From contig JAZDHC010000065.1 of assembly GCA_043806395.1 (NCBI GenBank), positions 1 to 5,166 on the forward strand: 5,166 nucleotides of DNA, in the 5' to 3' direction. The notes below the pieces were generated by a model. The model saw only the letters and a program-made list of their open reading frames with translations. It was not told the origin of the DNA and did not search any database. The translations under genes were made by a program, and so were the position numbers. Each line of letters opens with the position of its first letter. The first letter of the stretch is position 1. Positions 1 to 5,130 of this stretch are shown one piece after another. Source of the DNA: CG2-30-40-21 sp043806395. GTDB lineage: Bacteria; UBA9089; CG2-30-40-21.

Positions 1-3
1 CGA

Positions 4-18
4 CTCTGCGTCTCTGCG
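4..18. repeat. CTCTGCG direct repeat, edge of a dispersed repeat
   Basis: Two copies of CTCTGCG are separated by a single T and followed by GTGG. Read on the minus strand this is CCGCAGAGACGCAGAG, a wording I recognise from memory as a dispersed intergenic repeat in several bacterial lineages. The element probably continues beyond the left edge of the window. Positions 19 to 143 next to it hold no ORF or RNA I can recognise. Family membership is recollection, not a search result. Confidence 0.5.
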
Positions 19-143
19 GTGGAAAAATATCAAAATGAGAATTACTACCATTGCGTCAGTTTAAGGTTGTTGAGACACTATTCCTTATCTGCAAAGTTGA
101 CAAAGACTCAACTCTTTTCACACAAAAGCCAGAAGAGCCAATA

Positions 144-251
144 TTTCTTGTGAGAGGTTCGCCGTTTGATAATTGGCTTGCACCACCAGCTTAACTTCCA
201 GTAAAATTTGAATCCCAAAAACTCAAAGTTTGTGCCGTTTCCCCTATCCTC
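144..251 (-). pseudogene. Group II intron-type reverse transcriptase/maturase remnant
   Basis: Reading the minus strand from 251 down to 144 gives about 36 residues containing FEFLGFKFYW, then KPIIKRRTSHKK. This order (F-x-FLGF, an aromatic-rich stretch, then a basic K-R-R/K-T-S/A-x-K-K segment) is characteristic of group II intron-encoded proteins at the end of the reverse transcriptase domain, just before the maturase (X) domain. The catalytic YADD region, the rest of the fingers and palm, the X domain and the endonuclease are all absent, and no start codon serves this frame. The frame runs on to a TGA at 108-110 (YWLFWLLCEKS), but that tail no longer resembles the family. No intron domain V hairpin is visible between 1 and 143. 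I read it as a decayed fragment, fused out of frame to the CBS remnant at its upstream side. The family call rests on a short motif and is moderately secure. Confidence 0.62.
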
Positions 252-376
252 TATGCTAAAACGCAGCTTATCTTTTTCTCCCTCATGATAGAGACAACGA
301 CCATAGCAAGTGTTTGAGGGCTAACCGAGACAATGTTTCGTGTTAATACCTCGCTAATTAATTTTTTTGCCATCAT
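251..376 (-). pseudogene. Truncated CBS-domain protein (41 codons)
   Basis: Starting at tandem ATGs (374-376 and 371-373), the minus strand encodes MMAKKLISEVLTRNIV, continues SVSPQTLAMVVVSIMREKK and ISCVLA, and stops at TAG (251-253). This is the first half of a CBS motif: an SEVLTRN-type opening, the V-x-P turn, an alpha-helix ending in a Met-rich M-R-E-K-K, and the start of the ISC-V-L beta strand. Intact CBS proteins continue with a VVD...G-ITERD segment and usually a second CBS copy; both are missing here. CBS pairs bind adenosyl nucleotides and regulate enzymes, channels or signalling proteins. A strong ribosome binding site precedes it and it lies 48 bases after the histidine kinase stop, so it was probably the third gene of that operon. 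Reverse transcriptase-like sequence begins exactly where the CBS homology ends. It could still be translated as a short peptide, but not as a folded CBS module. Confidence 0.68.
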
Positions 377-382
377 TTTTTC

Positions 383-388
383 TCCTCC
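383..388 (-). promoter_or_regulatory. Ribosome binding site of the CBS remnant
   Basis: The minus strand reads GGAGGA here, six bases before the first ATG at 376. Such a strong, well-spaced site supports the view that the short CBS reading frame was once the start of a real gene rather than a chance ORF. Confidence 0.7.
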
Positions 389-398
389 ACCATAATTA

Positions 399-432
399 TA
401 TAGGTCGTATAGGACTTATATGACCTATAATT
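399..432. repeat. 9-bp-period TATAGG repeat with inverted ends
   Basis: Four units follow one another with a 9-base period: TATAGGTCG (399), TATAGGACT (408), TATATGACC (417) and TATAATTTT (426, partial). The outer parts also form an inverted repeat, TATAGGTC (399-406) against GACCTATA (422-429). The element covers the last bases of the histidine kinase gene, including its TAG stop at 425-427, and fills most of the gap to the CBS remnant. It carries no T-run in either direction suitable for a terminator. I regard it as a dispersed repeat; whether it also binds a regulator cannot be told. Confidence 0.7.
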
Positions 433-1876
433 TTAACCATACCACAAACCTCGTCCCCTTCCCCACCTCGCTCTCCACCTTTATCCTACCACCATGTGCC
501 TCAATAAAACGGTTACAAATACTAAGACCCAACCCCATCCCCTTTTTCTTGGTAGTATGAAATGGATCGAAAATATTGGCAATCTCTTCTGCTGGTATGC
601 CCTTACCCGTATCAGAAACGCTTATCTTAATAAAATCCCCTTCCTTGTCAGGACAGACACATAGGTCTGTCCCTACTGTCAACTTTTTCCGTTCAACTCC
701 CTCCATCGCCTCAGCCGCATTCTTGACAAGGTTAACTACCACCTGTTTCAGCCGGCCAAAATCAGCAGAAATCTCCGAGATATTATCTACCAATTCCTGT
801 TTTACCTCTATGCCGGAAAGGACTGTCTCCGGCAGCTCACTTATTGCAGTTTTAATCATATTGTTTACATTTACCATATCCATCTTTAACTCAATTGGTC
901 TGGCAAAATTTAAGAGATCCTCAATAAACAGAGACATTCGAGACACAGCGTCCCCTATCTGTTTAATAGTTTGTGCAACCATAGGATTTTCTTCCCTTAT
1001 TACCTTCTTCAGCAGGTAAAGCCCGGAGCTAATCACCATTAAAGGATTCCGTATCTCATGGGCAGCCTCTGAAACTATTTGTGCCGCCGCAGCCAATTTC
1101 TCTGTCTTGATAAGCTTATTTTGTGTTATCGAAAGGTCATCGGTCATCTGATTAAAGGCAATAGCCAGATCACCAATCTCATCATTTGTGTTTATGGCTA
1201 TCTTATAATCAAAATTACCTTGGGCAACAATCCTTGTGTCTGTCACCAATTTATCAATGGGTCTGCCCAACACAACCTTAAGCAATATGGTAATTGCTAT
1301 GGATGCAAAAATAATACCAAGGCTGATGATTAATATCATGGCTCGCTGAATACCCCTTAATCTATCCCTTATATTATCCAATGAGAGAACAAGCCGTACA
1401 TTGCCAATCTTTTCAAACTTTTTCCCCTGTCCACCCAGAACCAACTCCTCCTTAGTATCATTAATCGTTTCCGTCTGAATAACAGCCGTATATTCACAAC
1501 TATGCGATAAGGGAGTGAATTTCCCCTTAGGAAATGGGGTCAGGGGGTTCTCCCCCTTAGAAAAGGGGGTCAGGGGGTTGTTACTTCCCTTTTTGAACAG
1601 CACCTGTTCCTTCTCATCCCTGATTTCACAAAAAATAACATCCCTCTGGCTTAAAACATTTACACCTATTGATGAAAGCATATCTTTATTGCCAAACAAG
1701 ACAGGATATTCACAATTCATAGCCAGACCCTTGACCAATGCCTTTGCCCTATCATCAAACTCCATCATTAATGCCTGTTTTCCATAATTAAAGGAAAAAA
1801 AGCCAATAACTATACTTAAAGTACTGATTAACAGGATAAACAGAAAGATTATTTTATGTGTAATGCTAATCCTCAT
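425..1876 (-). CDS. Membrane sensor histidine kinase with two repeat-derived inserts
   Basis: This is a sensor kinase of a two-component system: it autophosphorylates a histidine and passes the phosphate to a response regulator. In order along 483 residues there are a transmembrane helix (about 9-29), an extracytoplasmic sensor region (30-177) whose layout resembles CHASE8-type domains, a second helix (about 178-203), HAMP (203-255), HisKA with EAAHEIRNPL and phospho-acceptor His273, and HATPase_c with the N box around Asn386, G1 DTGKGIP (422-428), FDPFHTTK (436-443) and G2 GMGLGLS (446-452). All catalytic motifs look intact. The ATG at 1874-1876 overlaps the TGA of the binding-protein gene (ATGA), implying translational coupling, and a GGAGGT lies nine bases upstream. 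Residues about 99-119 (two NPLTPF-x-KG units) and 401-410 (VGTDLCVCPD) are encoded by DNA repeats and look like later insertions. No response regulator is in the window; the regulated pathway is unknown. Confidence 0.93.
   Translation of the reverse strand: MRISITHKIIFLFILLISTLSIVIGFFSFNYGKQALMMEFDDRAKALVKGLAMNCEYPVLFGNKDMLSSIGVNVLSQRDVIFCEIRDEKEQVLFKKGSNNPLTPFSKGENPLTPFPKGKFTPLSHSCEYTAVIQTETINDTKEELVLGGQGKKFEKIGNVRLVLSLDNIRDRLRGIQRAMILIISLGIIFASIAITILLKVVLGRPIDKLVTDTRIVAQGNFDYKIAINTNDEIGDLAIAFNQMTDDLSITQNKLIKTEKLAAAAQIVSEAAHEIRNPLMVISSGLYLLKKVIREENPMVAQTIKQIGDAVSRMSLFIEDLLNFARPIELKMDMVNVNNMIKTAISELPETVLSGIEVKQELVDNISEISADFGRLKQVVVNLVKNAAEAMEGVERKKLTVGTDLCVCPDKEGDFIKISVSDTGKGIPAEEIANIFDPFHTTKKKGMGLGLSICNRFIEAHGGRIKVESEVGKGTRFVVWLKL
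651..676. repeat. Palindromic repeat inside the kinase ATPase domain
   Basis: GGACAGAC (651-658) and GTCTGTCC (665-672) are perfect 8-base inverted arms around the loop ACATAG, followed by CTAC to 676. On the minus strand it reads GTAGGGACAGACC then TATGTGTCTGTCC, a wording I recall as a dispersed palindromic repeat in several uncultivated bacteria. Here it is read in frame as VGTDLCVCP of the histidine kinase. It lies between the N box and the G1 box, where the spacing (36 residues from Asn386 to Asp422) is about ten residues longer than I would expect for this kinase class. Confidence 0.72.
1521..1580. repeat. Tandem 30-bp palindromic repeat, two copies, within the kinase gene
   Basis: Copies 1521-1550 and 1551-1580 match at 26 of 30 positions by my alignment. 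Each has a C-run, TTAG, a G-run, then TCAGGGGGTT. The second copy contains a perfect hairpin, CCCCCTT (1552-1558) against AAGGGGG (1563-1569). Because the unit is 30 bases, each copy adds exactly ten codons and keeps the kinase frame open, giving NPLTPFSKGE and NPLTPFPKGK. The sequence wording (CCCCCTTnnnAAGGGGG...CAGGGGG) is that of a dispersed intergenic repeat I recall from many bacterial genomes. Confidence 0.82.
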
Positions 1877-2808
1877 CTGCCAAATACCTCCTTAGCCTCT
1901 TTAATGGTTGCTTGAGGGATTTTGATGCCTGTTTTTTCAGCAACCAAGAGATTTAAGGAAAATGTAATCCTGCGAGGGGATTGGGAAGGAATAGTAGAAG
2001 TGCCATACATGTCGCCTCTACATATCCTCATGGCCATCTCTGCTGTCTGTCTCCCAAGATCCTGATAATCGCAATCAAAGGAAACAAATGCCCCTGCCTT
2101 AGTGTAAAATGAGGAAAGTCCGATAATAGCAAATTTTCTTTTCAAGCCTTCCATGAACAAATACTCTATGGATTTAGGGAAATATATTTTTGCATCCGGG
2201 ATCATGAGAAAGCAATCTATTTTGGGGGACATTTTCTGAATCGCCCCGGCTATTTCTTCACCAGAGTTTATCTTTAACGCTACAACCTCATAGCCAAATT
2301 CCTTGCACAATTGGGAAATTTTTGCAACAAGTTCAGCGGTTTCTGTCGAGTAAATCAAGCCAATCCTCTTTGCATGTGGAAGGTTTTTATTAATCCACTG
2401 AAGTTTTGCATCTGTTGGGATAGACATGGTAACACCTGTAACAAGAGCACCCTCAATATCATCTTGATTAATAACCATACAGGCAATAATAGGAATATCC
2501 TCTACCCTCATCTTTAGTAATCTTAATGCTCTTGTGCCAAGGGCAAGAACTATTTGTGGCTTTTCCTTTTTTATTCTCAGAACTACTGTTTCTGAGTCAT
2601 CATTTGCCAGATTATAAGTAGAAACACTCAAATTCACGCCATTTTTCTTAAAGAACTCATCAAACCCTTCCCATGCCTGATGATATGCCTCCATGTCTGA
2701 CGAGAATACAACCGAGATTGTTGTCTGGTCAAGGGCAAGACAGGGGGTGTTATGTAACAATAGAAGGGTGATAAGCAAGCATATTGACACGCCTATTTTT
2801 TTTGACAT
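1873..2808 (-). CDS. Periplasmic ABC_sub_bind-type substrate-binding protein
   Basis: This is an exported ligand-binding protein with a type I periplasmic-binding fold, best matched by memory to the ABC_sub_bind family (PF04392). The chosen start is the ATG at 2806-2808, four bases after GGAGGTG. A longer frame from a GTG at 2832 would start at the expected transcription start and lacks a ribosome site. The 311-residue product begins with MSKKIGVSICLLITLLLLHN, a Sec signal peptide, with probable signal peptidase I cleavage near CLA-LDQ (after residue 25). Family traits are an AWEGFDEFFKKNGV helix after the first strand, KPQIVLALGTRALRLL, DIPIIACMV, KRIGLIYS, PDAKIYFP, and a C-terminal SPRRITFSLNLLVAEKTGIKIP. 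No lipobox is seen. With no permease or ATPase nearby, and the ATGA overlap with the downstream kinase, I infer it presents a ligand to that kinase; a transporter role with distant partners is the alternative. The ligand cannot be predicted. Confidence 0.88.
   Translation of the reverse strand: MSKKIGVSICLLITLLLLHNTPCLALDQTTISVVFSSDMEAYHQAWEGFDEFFKKNGVNLSVSTYNLANDDSETVVLRIKKEKPQIVLALGTRALRLLKMRVEDIPIIACMVINQDDIEGALVTGVTMSIPTDAKLQWINKNLPHAKRIGLIYSTETAELVAKISQLCKEFGYEVVALKINSGEEIAGAIQKMSPKIDCFLMIPDAKIYFPKSIEYLFMEGLKRKFAIIGLSSFYTKAGAFVSFDCDYQDLGRQTAEMAMRICRGDMYGTSTIPSQSPRRITFSLNLLVAEKTGIKIPQATIKEAKEVFGR
1886..1891 (-). promoter_or_regulatory. Ribosome binding site of the histidine kinase
   Basis: GGAGGT on the minus strand, nine bases before the kinase ATG, lies within the last codons of the binding-protein gene. 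Together with the ATGA overlap it argues for coupled translation and roughly matched production of the two proteins. Confidence 0.75.
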
Positions 2809-2812
2809 AAAC

Positions 2813-2818
2813 ACCTCC
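2813..2818 (-). promoter_or_regulatory. Ribosome binding site deciding the binding-protein start
   Basis: GGAGGT, read as GGAGGTGTTT then ATG, places initiation at 2808 rather than at the GTG at 2832. The resulting N-terminus begins directly with the positively charged MSKK of a signal peptide, which supports this choice. Confidence 0.85.
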
Positions 2819-2838
2819 AATGTATTAGGCACAAAGGT

Positions 2839-2867
2839 ATTATACGCTAATTGGCTGTAAAAGTCAA
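2839..2867 (-). promoter_or_regulatory. Sigma-70-type promoter of the binding protein/kinase operon
   Basis: On the minus strand a -35 box TTGACT (2862-2867) and a perfect -10 box TATAAT (2839-2844) are separated by exactly 17 bases. Transcription would start near 2832, about 24 bases before the ATG at 2808, giving a short leader that holds the ribosome site. With such a near-consensus promoter, the two genes (and formerly the CBS gene) are expected to be expressed without an activator. No clear operator palindrome is visible around it. Confidence 0.85.
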
Positions 2868-2945
2868 TCTATTTTTTTAACCAACCCAGGGCAACCGCCT
2901 TCAGCCTTCCTCACCCTGCATCATTACCAATTACCTTACTACCTT

Positions 2946-2971
2946 CCCAACCTCCCTTTCCCCCTACCCCC
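2946..2971 (-). other. Potential G-quadruplex spanning the uvrB stop codon
   Basis: The minus (coding) strand carries G-runs at 2967-2971 (5 G), 2960-2964 (5 G), 2954-2956 (3 G) and 2946-2948 (3 G), with loops of 2, 3 and 5 bases. This satisfies the usual four-run G-quadruplex pattern. The uvrB stop TAG (2964-2966) lies between the first two runs, so the structure could form in the mRNA as well as in the DNA. Whether it folds or matters is not shown by sequence. Confidence 0.55.
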
Positions 2972-4913
2972 GCATTCCCATAATCTCATCCCTCAGCACC
3001 GCTGCATATTCATAATCCATTCGTTCTGCTGCCTCAGCCATCTGGATTTCCAACTCTTTAATAATTGCCGCCTTATCACCCTTAACCTGACATTTTATCC
3101 TTACCTCTTTTACTAATTGTGGCACAAGTGCTTCGGATATTTCTTTTTTAATGGTTTGGGGGATAATGCCATGGATACGATTATATTCCATTTGAATATC
3201 CCGTCTACGATTGGTTTCATCTATTGTCCTTTGCATGGAGCCGGTAATTGAGTCTGCGTACATAATCACCTTTGCCTCCACATTTCTGGCACACCTTCCC
3301 ACTACCTGAATCAAGGATGTGTCTGATCGCAAAAACCCCTCCTTGTCTGCGTCCAGAATAGCCACCAATGAAACCTCAGGCAAATCCAACCCCTCTCGCA
3401 AGAGGTTTATGCCCACCAGCACATCAAATTCACCCTTTCTTAAATCCCGCAAGATTTCAACCCGTTGCAAGGTCTTTATTTCTGAATGCAGGTATCGGAC
3501 TTGCAATCCCTCTTTGCTCAGATAATCAGCCAGATCCTCAGCCATGCGTTTGGTCAGGGTGGTAATCAATACCCGATGATGAGCCTGAATATGTTGCTGC
3601 ATCTCATTTATCAGATCCTGAATCTGTCCATTTATCGGTCTTACCTCTATCACTGGATCAATCAATCCGGTTGGCCTGATAATCTGCTCTACCACCTGTG
3701 TCGTCTTTTCCAATTCATATGGACCGGGTGTAGCCGAAACAAAAATGGTTTGAGGCATGAGTTGCTCAAATTCAGGAAACCTTAATGGCCGATTATCATA
3801 GGCTGATGGGAGACGAAAGCCATATTTGATCAGATTTTCTTTTCTTGCCAGATCCCCGGCATACATGGCTTTAATCTGAGGGATGGATACATGAGATTCA
3901 TCAATAACAAGAAGAAAATCCTCAGGAAAGTAATCAAGCAATGAATATGGCCTCATCCCTGCCGATCTGCCATCAAAATGCCGAGAATAGTTTTCTATGC
4001 CGCGACAGCCTCCGGTTTCTCTGAGTAATTCCAGATCATACCTTGTTCTTGAATCAAGCCGCTGCATTTCTAAGAGTTTATTTTTTTCCTTGAATTCAAT
4101 CAGGCTTTTTCCCAATTCTTCTTCAATAGACAGGATTGCCCTTTCAATCCTTGGTCTATTCGTCACAAAGTGTTTTGCCGGATAAACAAGGAGCGTATCC
4201 TGTTCCCGAATTCTCTGACCGCTCACCGGAGAAATCTCACTTATCCGTTCTATTTTCTCCCCAAACATCTCAATTCGATGAGCTGTCTGGCTGTAGGAGG
4301 GAAATATTTCAATAGTATCCCCTCTGACACGAAATTTCCCACGGCAGAAGTCAATATCATTTCGTTCATAATATATTTCAATCAGTTTTTTCAGGATAAT
4401 CTCCCGCTGAACAATATCCCCTTTTTGAACCAGAAGATATGCCTCTTTATACTCCTCTGGCGAGCCAATATTGTAGATACAGGAAACACTGGAAACAATA
4501 ATCACATCCCTCCGAGAAATCAGGGTACAGGTAGCCTCCAACCGCAGCCTGTCTAATTCATCATTGATGGCTGAGTCTTTTTCAATGTAGGTATCGCTTG
4601 CAGGCAGGTATGCCTCAGGCTGATAATAATCATAATAACTGACAAAGTAACACACAGCATTATGAGGAAATAATGTCTTAAATTCATTATAAAGCTGGGC
4701 TGCAAGTGTCTTATTGTGAGAGATAACTATGGTGGGTCGGTTTGTTTGGGCAATAACATTGGCAATGGTAAATGTTTTACCTGAACCGGTAACACCCAGC
4801 AATATCTGGTCTTTTAATCCCTGATCTAATCCTGTGACTAATTGAGATATTGCCTTTGGCTGGTCACCGGCAGGGAGAAATGGGGAGACTAATTGGAAGT
4901 TGGTATTGTTCAT
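2964..4913 (-). CDS. uvrB: UvrB, nucleotide excision repair helicase subunit
   Basis: UvrB is the central subunit of bacterial nucleotide excision repair: UvrA loads it at a lesion, it verifies damage with a beta-hairpin, then recruits UvrC. The chosen ATG (4911-4913) gives 649 residues beginning MNNTNFQLVSPFLPAGDQP, the normal UvrB N-terminus. An in-frame TTG 20 codons upstream lies in repeat DNA and is rejected. Seen in order: Walker A GVTGSGKT (40-47), the beta-hairpin with aromatic YYDYY (93-97) and QPEAYLPASDTYIEKD, motif II DESH (338-341), VSATPGPYE (392-400), the second helicase domain with TLTKRMAEDL, GINLLREGLDLPE and motif VI QVVGRCARN (Arg540, Arg543), DETNRRR, and a C-terminal UVR domain (about 613-648) for UvrC/UvrA contact. 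Length is near the family norm. Motif VI has Cys where Ala is usual. uvrB appears to be transcribed alone here; no LexA-like box was recognised upstream. Confidence 0.98.
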   Translation of the reverse strand: MNNTNFQLVSPFLPAGDQPKAISQLVTGLDQGLKDQILLGVTGSGKTFTIANVIAQTNRPTIVISHNKTLAAQLYNEFKTLFPHNAVCYFVSYYDYYQPEAYLPASDTYIEKDSAINDELDRLRLEATCTLISRRDVIIVSSVSCIYNIGSPEEYKEAYLLVQKGDIVQREIILKKLIEIYYERNDIDFCRGKFRVRGDTIEIFPSYSQTAHRIEMFGEKIERISEISPVSGQRIREQDTLLVYPAKHFVTNRPRIERAILSIEEELGKSLIEFKEKNKLLEMQRLDSRTRYDLELLRETGGCRGIENYSRHFDGRSAGMRPYSLLDYFPEDFLLVIDESHVSIPQIKAMYAGDLARKENLIKYGFRLPSAYDNRPLRFPEFEQLMPQTIFVSATPGPYELEKTTQVVEQIIRPTGLIDPVIEVRPINGQIQDLINEMQQHIQAHHRVLITTLTKRMAEDLADYLSKEGLQVRYLHSEIKTLQRVEILRDLRKGEFDVLVGINLLREGLDLPEVSLVAILDADKEGFLRSDTSLIQVVGRCARNVEAKVIMYADSITGSMQRTIDETNRRRDIQMEYNRIHGIIPQTIKKEISEALVPQLVKEVRIKCQVKGDKAAIIKELEIQMAEAAERMDYEYAAVLRDEIMGMRG

Positions 4914-4923
4914 GGTTAAAACA

Positions 4924-4928
4924 TCCTT
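4924..4928 (-). promoter_or_regulatory. Ribosome binding site of uvrB
   Basis: AAGGA on the minus strand (within TAAGGATG) lies ten bases before the ATG at 4913. It is weaker and further away than the other sites in the window but supports the short start. No comparable site precedes the TTG at 4973. Confidence 0.55.
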
Positions 4929-4935
4929 ACGACAG

Positions 4936-5024
4936 GCAGAATTGGGAAATTGGGAAATTTCTGAATTCTGCAATTGACAATTGCTGAATTGCAGAATTGC
5001 AGAATTGCAGAATTGGGGAAATTG
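4936..5024. repeat. 8-bp-period AT-rich repeat cluster upstream of uvrB
   Basis: GCAGAATT occurs three times head to tail (4991, 4999, 5007), preceded by a variant GCTGAATT (4983). TTGGGAAA repeats twice at 4942-4957. The block GCAGAATTGGGAAATTG (4936-4952) recurs at 5007-5024 with one extra G. AATTCTGCAATT (4964-4975) and AATTGCAGAATT (4987-4998) form a perfect 12-base inverted repeat around an 11-base loop. The cluster occupies the uvrB 5' region and creates a spurious 20-codon upstream extension of its frame. No convincing promoter for uvrB is visible within it. Confidence 0.8.
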
Positions 5025-5066
5025 CCTACTGTCGCGTCAACTTTGACATGTCGCAACAAATATTCT

Positions 5067-5130
5067 GGATTCCTGCTTTCGCAGGAATGACAACAATCAC
5101 CGAGTTGTCATTCCTGCGCAGGCAGGAATC
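5067..5130. repeat. Facing pair of palindromic 26-bp elements
   Basis: GATTCCTGCTTTCGCAGGAA followed by TGACAA (5068-5093) is repeated in opposite orientation at 5105-5130 with only the central triplet altered (TTT versus CTG). Eleven bases, 5094-5104, separate them. Each copy is itself a hairpin (ATTCCTGC against GCAGGAAT), and the pair can form one long stem-loop. I recall this wording (GTCATTCCTGCGnnnGCAGGAATC) as a very widespread REP-like intergenic repeat. Apart from this and the octamer cluster, the 253 bases upstream of uvrB hold no gene I can see. Confidence 0.82.

Noticed and set aside
69..80. GTTGAGACACTA resembling GTTGACACTA at the right edge (5157-5166)
   Set aside because: The match is short and gapped; it could be an element end but nothing between supports a mobile element spanning the window.
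95..113. Small inverted repeat AGTTGA/TCAACT around a 7-base loop
   Set aside because: Six-base arms with no neighbouring feature are expected by chance in AT-rich DNA.
395..400. TATAAT on the minus strand as a promoter for the CBS remnant
   Set aside because: It belongs to the TATA-rich 9-mer repeat and no -35 box lies at the right distance.
576..1019. Plus-strand open frame of 147 codons opposite the kinase
   Set aside because: It is the antisense shadow of the HisKA/HATPase region and has no family resemblance; the other plus-strand frames opposite the three genes were rejected for the same reason.
1979..2025. Slightly longer loop in the binding protein (around RGDMYGTSTIPSQSPRR) as another repeat insertion
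   Set aside because: Only about two residues longer than expected and no palindrome or tandem unit in the DNA.
2809..2832. GTG start at 2832 for the binding protein
   Set aside because: It would coincide with the predicted transcription start, and a GGAGGT sits just before the ATG at 2808, which starts a clean signal peptide.
2887..2918. Possible uvrB terminator (CAGGG/CCCTG stem with GGC-GCC inside)
   Set aside because: On the transcribed strand the stem is weak and imperfect and is followed by an A-run rather than a U-run, so it is not a convincing intrinsic terminator.
4914..4973. N-terminal extension of uvrB from a TTG at 4973 (20 extra residues)
   Set aside because: The sequence is made of octamer repeats, has no ribosome site, and the ATG at 4913 gives the family-typical N-terminus.
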